Below, in pieces: positions 36,190 to 48,299 of a stretch of DNA of 64,000 nucleotides. Origin of the DNA: Lytechinus pictus (Eukaryota; Echinodermata; Echinoidea; Temnopleuroida; Toxopneustidae); contig NC_087253.1 in the NCBI RefSeq assembly GCF_037042905.1, positions 15,545,501-15,609,500 on the forward strand. Direction: 5' to 3'. Under the pieces are notes generated by a model that ran no database searches, was not told the origin of the DNA, and worked only from the letters and a program-made list of their open reading frames with translations. Numbering within the stretch: the first letter of the stretch is position 1; the number at the start of each line of letters is the position of its first letter. A program made the position numbers and the translations under genes.

Positions 36190-37065
36190 GGGGAAAGAGC
36201 CAGGGAAGGGGGGGGGGGGGGGCTTGGGGCACTTGACCCCTTACAGTTCACCGTAGAAAACAAATGCCCTTTCTTCACAATGAAAAGTGCCCCTTTTCAA
36301 AATGAAATACCCATTCTGAAGTAAAACAAATTACATTTATGGTTGGAAAATAATTTTTTTTGGGGGGGTTTTTAGCTTGGAATATCAAAAATTTGGCTCG
36401 CGTTTAACTCGCGCATCAATCTGTTGTTTAGTAAGGTACATGTATACTCATTCTGTTCTTGTTTACAAAAAGTGCTTAGAATGTCCATTTTCAGGTCGGA
36501 ATATCACACATTTTTAGCTCGCGCTCTGCACTCGCATTATTTAATTTGGTGAGATATGTATCCTATTCATCCGTCCCTAAATGCAGTCCTTATGTTCCTT
36601 GTCTGGTAAGTGTTTTTAAAAATTTCAGGTCGCGCTTTGCGTTTCTTTAGTCATAACAAAAACTGCTTAGATTGTTTAATTTTCATGTCTTGTTAGATGA
36701 AATGTCTAAAAGTTTGAGCTCGCGATTCTCACTCGCAATATCTAGCAAGGATGCCCCTTTTAACGGTAACTGGTGCCATTTTTATTATCATTTTTTTTTT
36801 ACCAAAAAGCGAGTTTCACAACTTCAGACTTGAAAATTTTCCTAACCTCTCTCGTACAAAATAAGGACTAGATGTGTATTTTGTCAATCAGAAATCACTT
36901 GAAAAGGGCTTTGCTTAATTTAATTACCTCAAAACACACAATTACTTCACGCAGATGATAATCTCATAGTGAAAATATCCGTTTGCACCAAAATGCCCAT
37001 TTTGAAATCTAAGTGCCCTTTTTGGCTCTGCCCCTCAAAGAAAATTTGTTCCACCGCCGCTGATT
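36190..37065. repeat. Element with reversed 115-bp GCTCGCGC tandem repeats
   Basis: It opens with a G run and CTTGGGGCACTTGACCCC. Cores of the type AGCTCGCGCTCTGCACTCGC then recur near 36395, 36515, 36627 and 36717, at about 115-bp spacing. This is the reverse orientation of the family at 21215-21730. The right side ends TGCCCCTC...CCACCGCCGCTG. It is non-coding; the exact ends are not fixed. Confidence 0.65.
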
Positions 37066-37291
37066 TCGACAAAACTGTATCATCGGCATAAACATTATAA
37101 TCTAAACTGATTGCCATGTGTGATATCGATAGCATCGTTATTGAATATAGAGAACAACAGAGGCGAAATCATATACCCTTGGTGAAAACACTTTTCAAGT
37201 TCAAATAAATAAATTTAGACAACCATATTGATAATGTTCCTTTTACACCATAGCTTTACATCTGAAACAATAAAGTAGCCTGGTGTTCCAC

Positions 37292-38132
37292 CGCGGCGGA
37301 TTCAACTATTACTCAACATCCTACCTGAGTTCAAGTTACATTGCCAAGGTCAAAGGTCATTTAGGGTCAATGAACTTTGGCCAAGTTGGGGTATTTGTTA
37401 AATTACCATCATAACGTTGAAAGTTTATGGATCTGATTCATATAACTTGGAAATAAGAGTAATCAAGTATCCTTGAACATCCTGTGCGGGTTTCAGGTCA
37501 CATGACTAAGGTCAAAGGTCAATGAACTTTGGCCAGGTTGGGGGTATTTGTTGAATTACTATCATAATTTGAAAGTTTATGGATCTGATTCATAAAACTT
37601 GGACATTAGAGTTATCAATTATCACTACACATCCTATGCGAGGTTTAGGTCACATGACCTAGGTCAAAGGTCATTTGAGGTCAATGAACTTTGGCCATGT
37701 TGGGGTATTTGTTGAATTACCATCATAGCTCTGAAAGTGTATTTAGTCTAGTTCATAAAAATTGGACGTAAGAGTAATCAAGTATCACTGAGCATCCTGT
37801 GCGAGATTCAGGTCACATGGCCAAGGTCAAAGGTCATTTAAGGTCAATGAACTTTGGCCATGTTAGAGGTAATCATTAAATTGCTGTCATAACTTTCAAA
37901 GTTTATGGATATACTTTATGTAATGTGGACATAGGGGTAATCAAGTATCACTGACAAGTCTTAGGTCTTATGATCAAGGTCAAAGTAATTTAGGGTCAAT
38001 AATTGTATCATTATATGAATGGTGTTTTTTGTGAATAATTATTTCATAATAGTTTTCAAATTCAGCATGGCTGCTACATGTACATCGAATTGCGTAATGC
38101 AGGTGAGACTGCCAGAGGCGCTCCACTTGTTT
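37292..38132. mobile_element. Non-autonomous DNA element with receptor-like motif repeats, copy 2
   Basis: Five tandem units of about 160-180 bp match those at 12766-13724. The right end is ATGCAGGTGAGAC followed by TGCCAGAGGCGCTCCACTTG. The left end is truncated; the GC-rich start seen in copy 1 is reduced to CCGCGGCGG. The right end shared with copy 1 shows the element extends past the GTCTCACC inverted repeat. Confidence 0.85.
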
Positions 38133-38238
38133 AAAGAAAAATGACAGTTGTAGTACTGATCTCTAAATGAGTTCAAAGATAATCCAATAAAATGACCATC
38201 CAACTGTTTGTATGTATAAATAAAAAAGCGTGCCAAGT

Positions 38239-38240
<2 letters not shown>

Positions 38241-38278
<38 letters not shown>
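38241..38278. repeat. (TA)n microsatellite
   Basis: 19 uninterrupted TA units. Confidence 0.95.
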
Positions 38279-38279
<1 letters not shown>

Positions 38280-40029
38280 TTACCATTATTTTTGTCTCAT
38301 GTTCATTTGGTCATTTCTTTTGGAGCAGATCCATGATTGTCAAAGGGGAGGGGCACTTTAAAAGAACAGGCAAAAATTGCAGCTATCAACAACCACGATA
38401 ATTATTTCAATGTTAAAATTGTACAGGAGCTAGTAGCCGATTTCATATTGAATATAACACATACACCCTTTTCTACTTTCGTTTTACACGATTGAACAAC
38501 ATTGATAATGCACAATAGTTTGCAAGCTTGCTAACTATACGAACTTGATTTTTATCTAATGGTTGTAAAAAGGGTTCAAACAAATATCACAAAAAATGTT
38601 CAAATTTTAAGCAACAAAGATCTAATAGCAATTAAACAATACCGGATCAGTCCGTAGCAAGAAGGTTGCATTGGTCCTACTGTGTATAGGTAAATAGGCC
38701 TGTACATCGATTTTCATTATTTCCGCTTGATACGGAAACATCTGCTTATACATGGGTGAAGTACACTTCCGACATACCATAATATATTAAGTTCTCTGAT
38801 GCTAGGGAATTTCAGATATGATTTATATTTAAATATAAAGCGGTATTTAAATTAGGAACCACCCTGTACTTGGTACAGCAGCGCTTTATTGTGACACACA
38901 CGGTTCCCTATTTCCTCCTCCTTTCACTTTGCACACAGGTGCGCGCATGCAAATCGACGAGTTCTCGAAACCACGATTTGGCCGAAAAAGCCTGTAGTTG
39001 CATCAAACATGATTTCCCGGCGAAATCTTTAAATCAAAGGTTTTTTTTCCTTCTTTTCATCGTTCAGATGTACTTTATTCTTCCTATTCCTTCCTCACAA
39101 TTTCTTGTTTTCATTGTGAATTGACTTACAAAAGAAGTTACTTATTTTTCATTTGCTACGTCTGATGTGTTGTATTGCTCATCAGAGTGTAACGGTAGGT
39201 GTGTGTGTGTACGTAGAAAGCCTGGGATGTGAGGGTGTGTGTGTTTTTTTTGTAACAAGGGCACACCTAGTTACCAGAAATTGTATTTGAATGCAGGATA
39301 TTAAAAGCACTGTCGATTAAATGCCTTGTTCATGGGCAAAGATGCCGTGGCCGGGGTCCAACCCCGGATCGAACCCCGGACATTCCAATTTAATCCGGGG
39401 CAATACGACCCCGGACCTCCCCGGATCATGCCGGCATTGCCGTGTTGATCCGTGTCTTTATGTGACTGGGGCTTATAAAGCAAGTTATAAAGGGCTATTC
39501 TATATTATAAATAAAACATACTCCAAGAGAGGGCGCTTAATGCCAAATTCAAACGCTAACGGATAAAACGGATGCCAAATTTAAATTCTAACGGCAGAGA
39601 ACATATTCAATGACTGCTTCACTTTTGCTGTTGAATGACACTCGAGTCCAATTCACATTTAATATACATGTACTGGCCGTTTGCGAAAGCCCACACATGG
39701 TTTTGTATAAACACTTACTAGTGAGTAATGACATTCACCATTACCCACCTAGACTAATTGATTTGTACCTCGTCCATTATTTAATCCCAAGGATACATTT
39801 ATAACGGATTAATAAAAAAGCGGCAGCTATATGTTAGAGCTCCCTGTTTTTACGTTCATTGCGAACATTAAAATGTTTTCGGGCCAATTAATAATATGTA
39901 CCATTATTTTTTCCGTTGGCCTATTTTAAAATAATTTCTAACTTACTACGTGGATGAACTACTTTCTTGAATTCGATTGAATTGGTTTTTGATCAACTGA
40001 ATGTTGTTAATGTAATTGAATAGAGAGAG
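38279..40029. other. No gene recognised; CCCCGGA-rich patch
   Basis: Mostly AT-rich. At 39345-39430 a GC-rich patch has five CCCCGGA or TCCGGGG copies. A (GT)n stretch sits near 39200. No supported gene. Confidence 0.5.
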
Positions 40030-40191
40030 CACTCTAAAAAACGTTTACGCAATGTTGGGTAAAATGTGAACATGCATGTTGCTTGGGTGAAAAGAAATAT
40101 CCCAATATGGGGTAAAAAAAGAACCCAGCAAACATTATTATTCCCTTTCTACCCATTATTGGGTAAATTTTTACTCAGTGTGTTTAGAGTG
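40030..40191. mobile_element. MITE with CACTCTAAAAAA ends
   Basis: It begins CACTCTAAAAAACG and ends GTTTAGAGTG. The inner sequence has repeated TGGGTAAAA and TTACCCA motifs in opposite orientations. The flanks share AGAGAG. Confidence 0.7.
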
Positions 40192-40394
40192 AGAGAGGGG
40201 AAAAGCGAGGGACTCAGAGAATGGGGGGGGGGGGAGGGAGGGGGATATACATGTAGGGTGGACCTGGTCCATTGGACCACGGATGTGTTGATGCGAAGAA
40301 GAAAGAAGAATTAACTAATAAGAATATCATTTGTAAAATAATGTAACTGAAGCATTGTATTTAGTAGGCCCATTTGAGTCATAACTCTTTTTTT

Positions 40395-40560
40395 TTTTTT
40401 GGGGGGGGGATGCTCCCCAGGGAGTGTAGAAAGTACATGTAATATGGGTGGGTTGATGCGATGACAGGAGTTATGATAATTTTGTATCTCTAAAGCGGAC
40501 AGAGGCGTCGCAAAGTGGGCCAGAATGAAGAGCGCCGAAATTATATATTTTCGTGCTATA
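40395..40560 (+). mobile_element. SINE tail fragment
   Basis: TGCTCCCCAGGGAGTGTAGA and a GATGCGATGACAGG stretch match the 3' half of the SINE at 17349 (TGCTCCCCAGGGAGTGGAGA). The tRNA-like head is missing. Confidence 0.75.
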
Positions 40561-40668
40561 TACTAAAACATGTTATCATTTTGGGGTAATTATTGGCATA
40601 AAATCGACTAGAAATAATTCCAAGCCCATATGACTTCATATTGATACTTTATTTTGATTGGTTACTTA

Positions 40669-40916
40669 CACTCTAAAAAATCTTGGGTAAAAATGCTCCA
40701 TGAGGGTAATCATGTGTCCAGCCAACATTGGTTATTCATTTTAGGCATTTTTATTTATCCAGTGTGATGAAAATATTGCCCATTCTAAAGTAATTGCTGC
40801 TTATTTTTTAACCATACTGGGCAATATGCTTCCCGCATTGGGTAAAATACTGCCCCAAATTGGTTGGATACATACCCTCGTGCTGGTTAAAATTTTACCC
40901 AATATTTCTTACAGTG
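40669..40916. mobile_element. MITE, CACTCTAAAAAA start, TA flanks
   Basis: It starts CACTCTAAAAAATCTTGGG and ends CCAATATTTCTTACAGTG. TA dinucleotides flank both ends (40667-40668 and 40917-40918). The interior is full of GGGTAAAA/TTTTACCC pairs. TA flanks point to the Tc1/mariner superfamily. Confidence 0.7.
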
Positions 40917-41200
40917 TAAAACCTATCAGTGAAGTGATGAATTATGCAAACACTTTGGACTATACACACTAAGAAAAATAGGTTCAACTTGGCACCTTTA
41001 AAAGTGCAGAGCAGAATTCGCATAAAAAAGTATGCATTCTTTCGCTATGTTAATGTTAATAAAAACGTCTTCTGTTTTTTGTAAATATATCATTTTTTGG
41101 TATTTTATCTAATCTTATAGCCATTTTAACTTATCACTTTTTTGTTCACTTTTATCAACCGAGCTTAACAATATGTCGAGTTGGAAACACCCTTGAAATG

Positions 41201-42051
41201 TGTCACGCGAGTCACAAAATACATCCGTATTTAGTTTACTTAAAAAGTATTAGGAAGTATAATTTGTAGTTAGTAAGTAAGGAGCATAAGGTACTAAATC
41301 AAACCAGCAAAGAAGATTGCTAACTAGAAATAATTACGAAAAAACACACTAAAGTGCTGTCACGCGAGTCACATTAAGATTTTTAGGGTATGTCACGCGA
41401 GTCACATACAAAAAAACGAGCAATATTTTTGGGTAAAGGATTTATATTTAGAAAAACTTTGTTCAATGCAATTAATAACACATATGGGACTACAATATGT
41501 AGTCCCACATGTAAACTTTCATGAAAGTATATGTATCAGAGCTCGGTTTTAAAATTCTTCTGTTTTTTTAAATAAATGCGATGCAAATGACCATAAATGT
41601 TATGTTTGTATGAAATTTTGCCCATTTTGCTGTATAAAATCATGATAATTTGTTCAACTCATAGTCCAAAATGATACTTGTCATGCGAGTCACATTTTCA
41701 AATGGAATTAGACCCAAAACAAAAAGTCAGGCGTTAATGAATTTTTAACATAATATTTCCAGATGTTTCAAATACTCTCCAGTAAATTTCATCAAAATCT
41801 GGTATCTTCTTAGGAAATTACAGACAAATACAGTAAAGGTCAGGAATCTTCAATAGTGTCGCGTCACGCGAGTTACAACAAACAAATTGAAATATCTCCT
41901 TAAAAAACCAACGTAAATTCAATTTTTGTTGGACAATGTGTATTATCAACGCTTTGATTGAAACAAATAGGAAAAACAAGTCTGCAATGTACGATTTTCA
42001 AGTAATTATCCTAAGAAGTTGGCACTTAGTGTAAATGTCACGCGAGTCACA
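41201..42051. repeat. Six dispersed copies of TGTCACGCGAGTCACA
   Basis: Copies at 41201-41216, 41358-41373, 41391-41406, 41679-41694 (one change), 41862-41877 (two changes) and 42036-42051. Each contains GTCAC twice, four bases apart. Between copies the DNA is AT-rich, unalike and non-coding. Confidence 0.9.
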
Positions 42052-43180
42052 ATGGAATGGCTGCAATCAGGATGCCACCGTGCCTGGCCGTCCACTTCAT
42101 CTGTTTGTCCAAATGTTCAGGTGGTTACGGAATTCTGATGCGATGCACATAATTAGAGTCAGTGATTTCTTACTCTACCTTCAATTCCGCGATAGTTGAT
42201 TGGCAAAAACAGGAAAGAAATGGTGGATCGTGTGTATGGGGCAACGCCTCTAATTACAACGACTGGTTCCCCGTATATATTATAAGAATTTACAAAAAGC
42301 TTATTGAAACAGTTGATAAAATGATTTTCTTTTCGAAATGGCCTGATTCCCCAAATAAAACTAAAAACATGCTTAGACCACTTTTCTTACAATTACTTTT
42401 CCCACAGCAGTCATGACAAGCGTAACATATTTATAATGTTCGAATCATGCAATTATTTTGTTAATTCACAGACCCCTCAACACGTGCAATTTCTACGTAG
42501 ATTGTTCCCGGACCCTATAAACTCGATCTATAAGTCAGTATGAAGGAGCAATGTCGCAAGTGATAATATAGTTTTATAGTCATTACACGTATACAAGACG
42601 CCTACTCTTACACACACACACAAACAAGAAAGAGTATTTTTCATTGCCGAGCAGGTCCAACTTTGCGAGCATTTTGATAAGGATGAAGTATGACAGGAAC
42701 CTAGACTATACGCGTGGGTCAAACTTGCGCCCCAACCACCGGCTGTGGGACTGCGCAGGCGCGGTGGCGAGTGAAAGGTGCAACTATGCTCGAATACTCG
42801 CTCTACACCTTTTCCCGCAAAGTTGCACCTTTCTTGCACCCTCATTCCTTAGTGTGTAATGTTTGTTTTGGATGTTACTTAAAGATTAACCTGAAAAACA
42901 CTGATCTATTCTTTCCATGAGTCTAAAATAGTGTATATGAAATCTTGAAAAAAATTTATGTCATCAAAATGATAACAATGAAAAAGAAAATTCTTTCAAA
43001 TCTTTTAGTATCAAGCGGCTTGTACAAAGTTCTGAAGACTCGGGCGAAAGAGTTTATCACACCATACATGCCATACATGTATCACTTAAGAGAGTTTTGG
43101 CTGAAATTATTTTGTAATACATTTATCTTGGATGGCGGGTAGGCCTAGTCAGCCGTTGAAATTATGCGCTATCAATCTTA
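42052..43180. other. No gene recognised; one stem-loop
   Basis: GAAAGGTGCAACT at 42773-42785 is repeated inverted at 42821-42833, around a 35-nt loop. The 84-codon frame at 42162-42416 resembles nothing I know. Confidence 0.5.
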
Positions 43181-43307
43181 AAGGACAAGTTCACCCAAAC
43201 GAAAAGTTGATTCGAATAAAAAGAGAAAATCCAACAAACACAACACTGTAATCTCATCAAAGTCGGTTGTAAACTAAGAAAGTTATGACATTTTAGTAGT
43301 TATAGTA
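43181..43307 (+). repeat. Dispersed TTAAAGGACAAG repeat, left part
   Basis: TTAAAGGACAAGTTCACCC and the usual order of blocks to GAAAGTTATGACATTTTAG. The right half is missing. Confidence 0.75.
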
Positions 43308-43378
43308 TAGAGCTCATACCAATTTTGGTGACCTTTAACCCGGTCATCCATGGACCCCGGTCATCCACGACCTTTGAC

Positions 43379-43999
43379 CCGGTCAACCATAACCTTTGAA
43401 CACATAACATTTGACCCGGACGGCCTGACCCAGACTTCCGGTCAGTCATGACGTCACTTACACCATGAAATGGTGTTACGCCATAGCTATGCAACCACCG
43501 TGATGTCATCACAGGGAATTACCCCTTCGGTTATTGCACCATATCGGTATTGCACCATCGTTGCGTAATTGGGTTCGTCATCGCCACGTATTGATGACTT
43601 TAGGTCAAGACCAACCTTATCACACGATGCAGCGACGTTGCACCGCACGGGTACTTTTAGAATATGATATGATGCACCAAAAGGCATGATTTCTAATACA
43701 GTTTCCTATTTAAAAAAATAAAAGTTATCTTTCTTTGCCTACCAGCAGATATGTCAAGTGCCTCGCATGACGTCACCATGAACTGGTGTTACGACATAGC
43801 TACATGTACGCAACCACCGTGATGTCATCCCAGGGAATTACCCCGTCGGTAACTGCACCATATCGGTATAGCACCACCATTGCGTAATCGTCATCGCCAC
43901 GTATATGATACGATGCACAAAAAAGACGTATGAGTTCTATACAGTTTTCTATTGAAAAAGTGAAGTTTTCTTTCTCTGCCTACCAGCAGATATGTCAAG
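43379..43999 (+). mobile_element. Long inverted-repeat element, outer part of left arm
   Basis: This matches the reverse complement of 63370-64000 nearly base for base. It starts CCGGTCAACCATAACCTTTG, matching the last bases of the window. It has two related modules, each with a perfect TGACGTCA palindrome (43449-43456 and 43768-43775), and both run CCACCGTGATGTCATC and CCATATCGGTAT. The match on the right is uninterrupted. Here it stops at 43999, where a 14.35-kb insertion begins, and resumes at 58354. Confidence 0.9.
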
Positions 44000-44009
44000 C
44001 AGGCGCGGA

Positions 44010-44330
44010 TCCACGGGGGGGGGGGGGGGGGGCCGAGGGGGCCTTGGCCCCCCCCCCCTTGGCAAAAAAAAAGAAGAGTGAAAGAAAGAGAAAAAAGAGG
44101 GGAAGAGGGGAAGGAAAAGAAGAAAGGAAGAAGGGGAAGAACAAAGAGAGAGGAAAAGGAGGGAAAGAAAAGAGGAAAGGGGAGAGGGGGAAAGGAAAAG
44201 GAGAAAAAAGAGAGAGGAAGGAGGAAAGAAGAGAAGAGAGAGAGAGGGGAAAAGAGAGAGGAAGAGGGGGAAGGAAGAAGAGGAGAAAAAAAGAGAAAAA
44301 AGAGGAAGAGCAGGAAAGAAAATGATGTTC
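44010..44330. repeat. G/C homopolymer end and GA-rich tract
   Basis: G and C runs at 44016-44061 are followed by about 250 bp of GGAAAGGAG-type purine DNA. The K/E/R-rich and F/S/P-rich frames on the two strands are artefacts of composition. Confidence 0.85.
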
Positions 44331-44391
44331 GAACCAAAAGGGCGCCGAAATGATGTTTGAAGGAATGTCAAAATGCGTATCCGGACATCTA

Positions 44392-45246
44392 CCCCCTGGA
44401 CATCCACCCCCCGGACATCCACCACCCGGACATCCACCCCCCGGACATCCACCCCCTTAGGACATCTACCCCCTAGGACAAGTACCCCCTAGGACATCTA
44501 CCCCCCGGACATTTACCCCCCGGACATCCACCACCCGGACATCCACCCCCCGGACATCCACCCCCGGACATCCACCCCCCGGACATCTACCCCCCGGACA
44601 TCTACCCCCCGGACAATTACCCCCCCCGGACAATTACCCCCCGGACATCTACCCCCCGGACATCTACCCCCCGGACATCTACCCCCTGGACAATTACCCC
44701 CCGGACATCTACCCTCTAGGACAAGTACCCCCCGGACATCTACCCTCCGGACATCTACCCCCCGGACATCTACCCCCCGGACATCTACCCCCCGGACATC
44801 TACCCCCCGGACAATTACCCCCCGGACATCTACCCCCTAGGACAAGTACCCCCCGGACATCTACCCTCCGGACATCTACCCCCCGGACATCTACCCCCCG
44901 GACATTTACCCCCCGGACATTTACCCCCCCCCCAGACAGGCTACCCCCGGGCATCTACTCACGGATATTTTGGATACGGGGGGGGGGGGGGTAAATGTCC
45001 GGGGGGTAGATGTCCGGGGGGTAGATGTCCGGGGGGTAGATGTCCGGAGGGTAGATGTCCGGGGGGTAATTGTCCGGGGGGTAGATGTCCGGGGGTAGAT
45101 GTCCGGGGGGTAGATGTCCGGGGGGTAAATGTCCTAGGGGGTACTTGTCCTAGGGGGTAGATGTCCTAAGGGGGTGGATGTCCGGGGGGTGGATGTCCGG
45201 GTGGTAGATGTCCGGGGGGTGGATGTCCAGGGGGTAGATGTCCTAG
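44392..45246. repeat. Palindromic 15-bp minisatellite (GGACATCTACCCCCC)
   Basis: The left arm (44392 to about 44965) has about 38 units of GGACATCTACCCCCC. The right arm (about 44980-45246) has about 17 units of the complement. Variant units (TGGACATCCA, CACCACCCGG, CCCCTTAGGACATC, CCTAGGACAAGTAC) occur in the same order from both outer ends. The arms are therefore a true inverted duplication, the left one expanded. The centre is about 15-40 bp around CACGGATATTTTGGATACG. Confidence 0.95.
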
Positions 45247-46064
45247 AATCGTCAAAATGATGTTCGAATTGGGGGCCGAATTGATGTTCGAACGGGGGGG
45301 GGGGGGCGAATTGATGTTCGACGTTGGGGCGCCAAATTGATGTTCGAACTAGGGGGGCGCCAAATTGATACTCGAGCTAGGGGGGGGGGGCGAAATAATA
45401 TTCGAACTAGGGGCGCCAAATTGATGTTTGACCTACATGTAGGAGCGCCGAAATGATGTTCGAAGGGATGTTAAAATGATGTTCGAACTGGGGGCGCCAG
45501 ATTGATACTCGAACTAGGGGGGGGGGGGAAGGGGGCCGAATCGATGTTCGAACTAGGGGGGGCGCCAAATTGATACTCGAACTAGGGGGGCTCAGAATTG
45601 ATGTTGGAACTAGGGGGCGCCAAATTGATAATCGAACTATGGGGCGCCAAATTGATGTTGGACCTACATGTACATGTAGGGGCGCCGAATTGATATTCGA
45701 GCGCCGAAATGATGTTCGAAGGGATGTTAAAATGATGTTCGAACTGGGGGCGCCAAATTGATACTCGAACTGGGGGGGGGGGGCGAATCGATGTTCGAGC
45801 TAGGGGGGCGCCAAACTGATACTCAAACTAGGGGGGCACCGAATTGATGTTCGAACTAGGGGGGCGCCAAATTGATACTCGAGCTGGGGGGGGGCGAAAT
45901 GATATTCGAACGGGGGGGGGGGGGCGTATTGATGATCGACCTACATGTAGGGGCGCCGAATTGTTACTCGAACTAGGGGGGCGCCGAATTGATGTTCGAA
46001 CTAGGGGCACCACATTGATGTTTGAACTAGGGGGCGCTGAATTGATATTCGAACTAGTAGTCCA
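45247..46064. repeat. GGGGCGCCAAATTGAT...TTCGAACTAG minisatellite
   Basis: About 25 degenerate units of 30-36 bp built from GGCGCCAAATTGAT, ATTGATGTTCGAACTAGG and G runs. Two stray units (44326-44365) lie left of the 15-bp palindrome, so that palindrome appears inserted into this array. It is non-coding. Confidence 0.9.
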
Positions 46065-46894
46065 GTCAATCTAGCCAGAATAGGGGGGTAACCCACCACT
46101 AATTGCAACACGAGATATTCCACTGAAATGTTTTCCAGGAAGGTCCCGTAAACAACATACTAAAAGTCCCAAGAAATCCAAGCAGTGGAAATTTATGAAA
46201 TTTGCATATTATGCAAATTAGCCATGAAAAATTAGAAAAAGAAGGGAAATAATCCAAAGATTACAAATTAAATGTCCAAAATAATTTGATTTGAATGGAA
46301 ATTCATGATAAATAACTGAATTCAATGTTTTCAATCAAAAGTGCAAAAATTTCTACCTCATTTGCATATTATGCAAATAAGCATCCTTATATGGAAAAAA
46401 ATGTCAAGATATTGTGATTTTTCTCATATAGACTGCTTCAAAACATTTCATTAATGTTGACATTAATATGCTACTACATCACTAAGCATGAGAATTCATC
46501 CCAATGCCTGAAAATTAATTTGCATATTATGCAAATTAGCCATTTAAAAAATAGAAAATGAGGAAATTAATCCAAAGATTACAAATTAAATGTCCACAGC
46601 AAGTAATTTTGAACATGATGAATAAATAAGTTTAAATAAATAAATAAGTTTAAATAATAAATAAGTGTCTTTATTTAAAAAAGCTAGCAAATCTGCCTCA
46701 TTTGCATATTATGCAAATATTAAGTATCCTTATTTGGAAAATGTCAAGAAATTTAGATTTTATCACATTGACTGCAGTGAAAACATTTAAGTTTTTCAAA
46801 TTAATATGCTGCTATCACTAAGCATTCAAATCTACCCTAATATGATTTATATTCAAGGAAAAATACTGGAAATATGTTCTTCGCTACCTAAGCG

Positions 46895-47760
46895 TTAGTC
46901 TGACAAGATGATGGGATTGGCAAGAACAAAGCACAGTATTTGAATTGGTGTGTAGTTTGTTAGAGTTGACAACCCTTTCTTATATAGATGGGAACGACTT
47001 AGACTTTCTTGAAATTTCACCGCATAAACATGATAAAGGGAGGCCAGGAAAAGCAAACTTATGGCAGGTAAGATCTGATGAGTAGTCTCATTAAGAAGTG
47101 CAGCAGAGATTCCGTCTGGCCTAGTAGCTTCATGCATGTTGTTTTCTTTAACGATTTCTTCAGTAGTCTGGCTACACCTGCTTGACTAAACAATATGTTA
47201 TCTGGCCATATCTGGGTCAGGACTGGGTCCCAGGACTTCAGTGTCATCATCATCATGATCAGTGGTGAATACTAAGACTAAAAATCTTCGCCTTCCTTTA
47301 ATAATGATATTCCCATGTAGTCATAGCTATTGATATTAAGGGCTCCCAACATGCTAATTGTTACAGCCTGGATCATTGTCAATCCGGTCAACAAATTATG
47401 TATTATAGGCTTGTCTACAAACCCTCTTATGGTCCTCTTTAATGCATTGTAGCAATTCTGAGCTTTACCTTTAATACTGATGCTTTTGGAGCTCTAAAAT
47501 GTGCAAGCCTTCCTATTCCTAGCCTTTCTCTAAAACTCTTTACGACACAACTTATGTCCATTCTCTCATTGAGGCAACTTGTGTCGGAAGAAGACATGGT
47601 TAACAGTGTGTTCGTGTTAAAGTCCTCTCGATTGGCATTCAGTCTCCTATGCTCGACTTGTCGGATTTCAGTACAGAGAGCTGCATGATTGTCCAAAGTA
47701 CATCTGCATGACACTATTAAAGTCAGCATTCCTCCAGAAGAACATCCTTAGTCGTACCAT
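46895..47760 (-). pseudogene. LINE fragment, endonuclease-RT region
   Basis: Minus-strand frames show a post-endonuclease DNHAALCTEIRQVEHRR piece (about 47640-47700). A degraded RT start, RPDGISAALLNETTHQILPA and then LTNYTPIQILCFVLANPI, follows at 46895-47137. Several frames are needed and the catalytic boxes are lost. The order fits one minus-strand LINE inside the foldback element. Confidence 0.55.
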
Positions 47761-48299
47761 AATTACTAAAAGGTTTATTCCTCTGGATAACCTCACAGTA
47801 TACCCATGAGTAACACATTGTGGCAAATAAATCCTGGAAGTGGTACACACTGTCTAATCAATGTTGGATTGTATTTGATGGTGATGTTAAGGGTGTTCCA
47901 TTATGTTGTGTCCTCTCGTTGGAAAGGCAATAATCTGGCTTAGTCCTCCACCTGGTTTGCTCATTGTCTCACTAAGGAATTTCTGTTTACCATAAATATC
48001 AGGAAATTAATAATATTATTTGCATACGACTTACTTAGAAACTATAGATTTAATTTTTGGAGATGGTTGCCAAAGGAGATTTATCAAAGAGGAAAGAACA
48101 GAAAATGGATGCATTCAGCAAGAACGTCTAATCACGATTCCTGTATCTGAGAAAGATGCCTATAATGCACTTTAATAAGCCTTCATCATGAATTTATGAA
48201 TGGCTTTCATGTCGCTCGTATAGGCAAATGCCCATTGTTACTCTTATTAGGCATGCACAGAGATCTTGTGATCCAAGCAAGTACTCATATTTACTACCA

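Noticed and set aside
43891-44452. Charged K/E/R-rich and F/S-rich ORFs on both strands
   Set aside because: Purine-rich low complexity and G/C runs explain the open frames.
44709-44954. Collagen-like GRCPGG repeat frame
   Set aside because: Translation of the 15-bp minisatellite in one of several open frames; no start context, signal or flanking exon.
44392-45246. CRISPR-like array
   Set aside because: Units are contiguous 15-mers without unique spacers, the array is inverted on itself, and the genome is eukaryotic.
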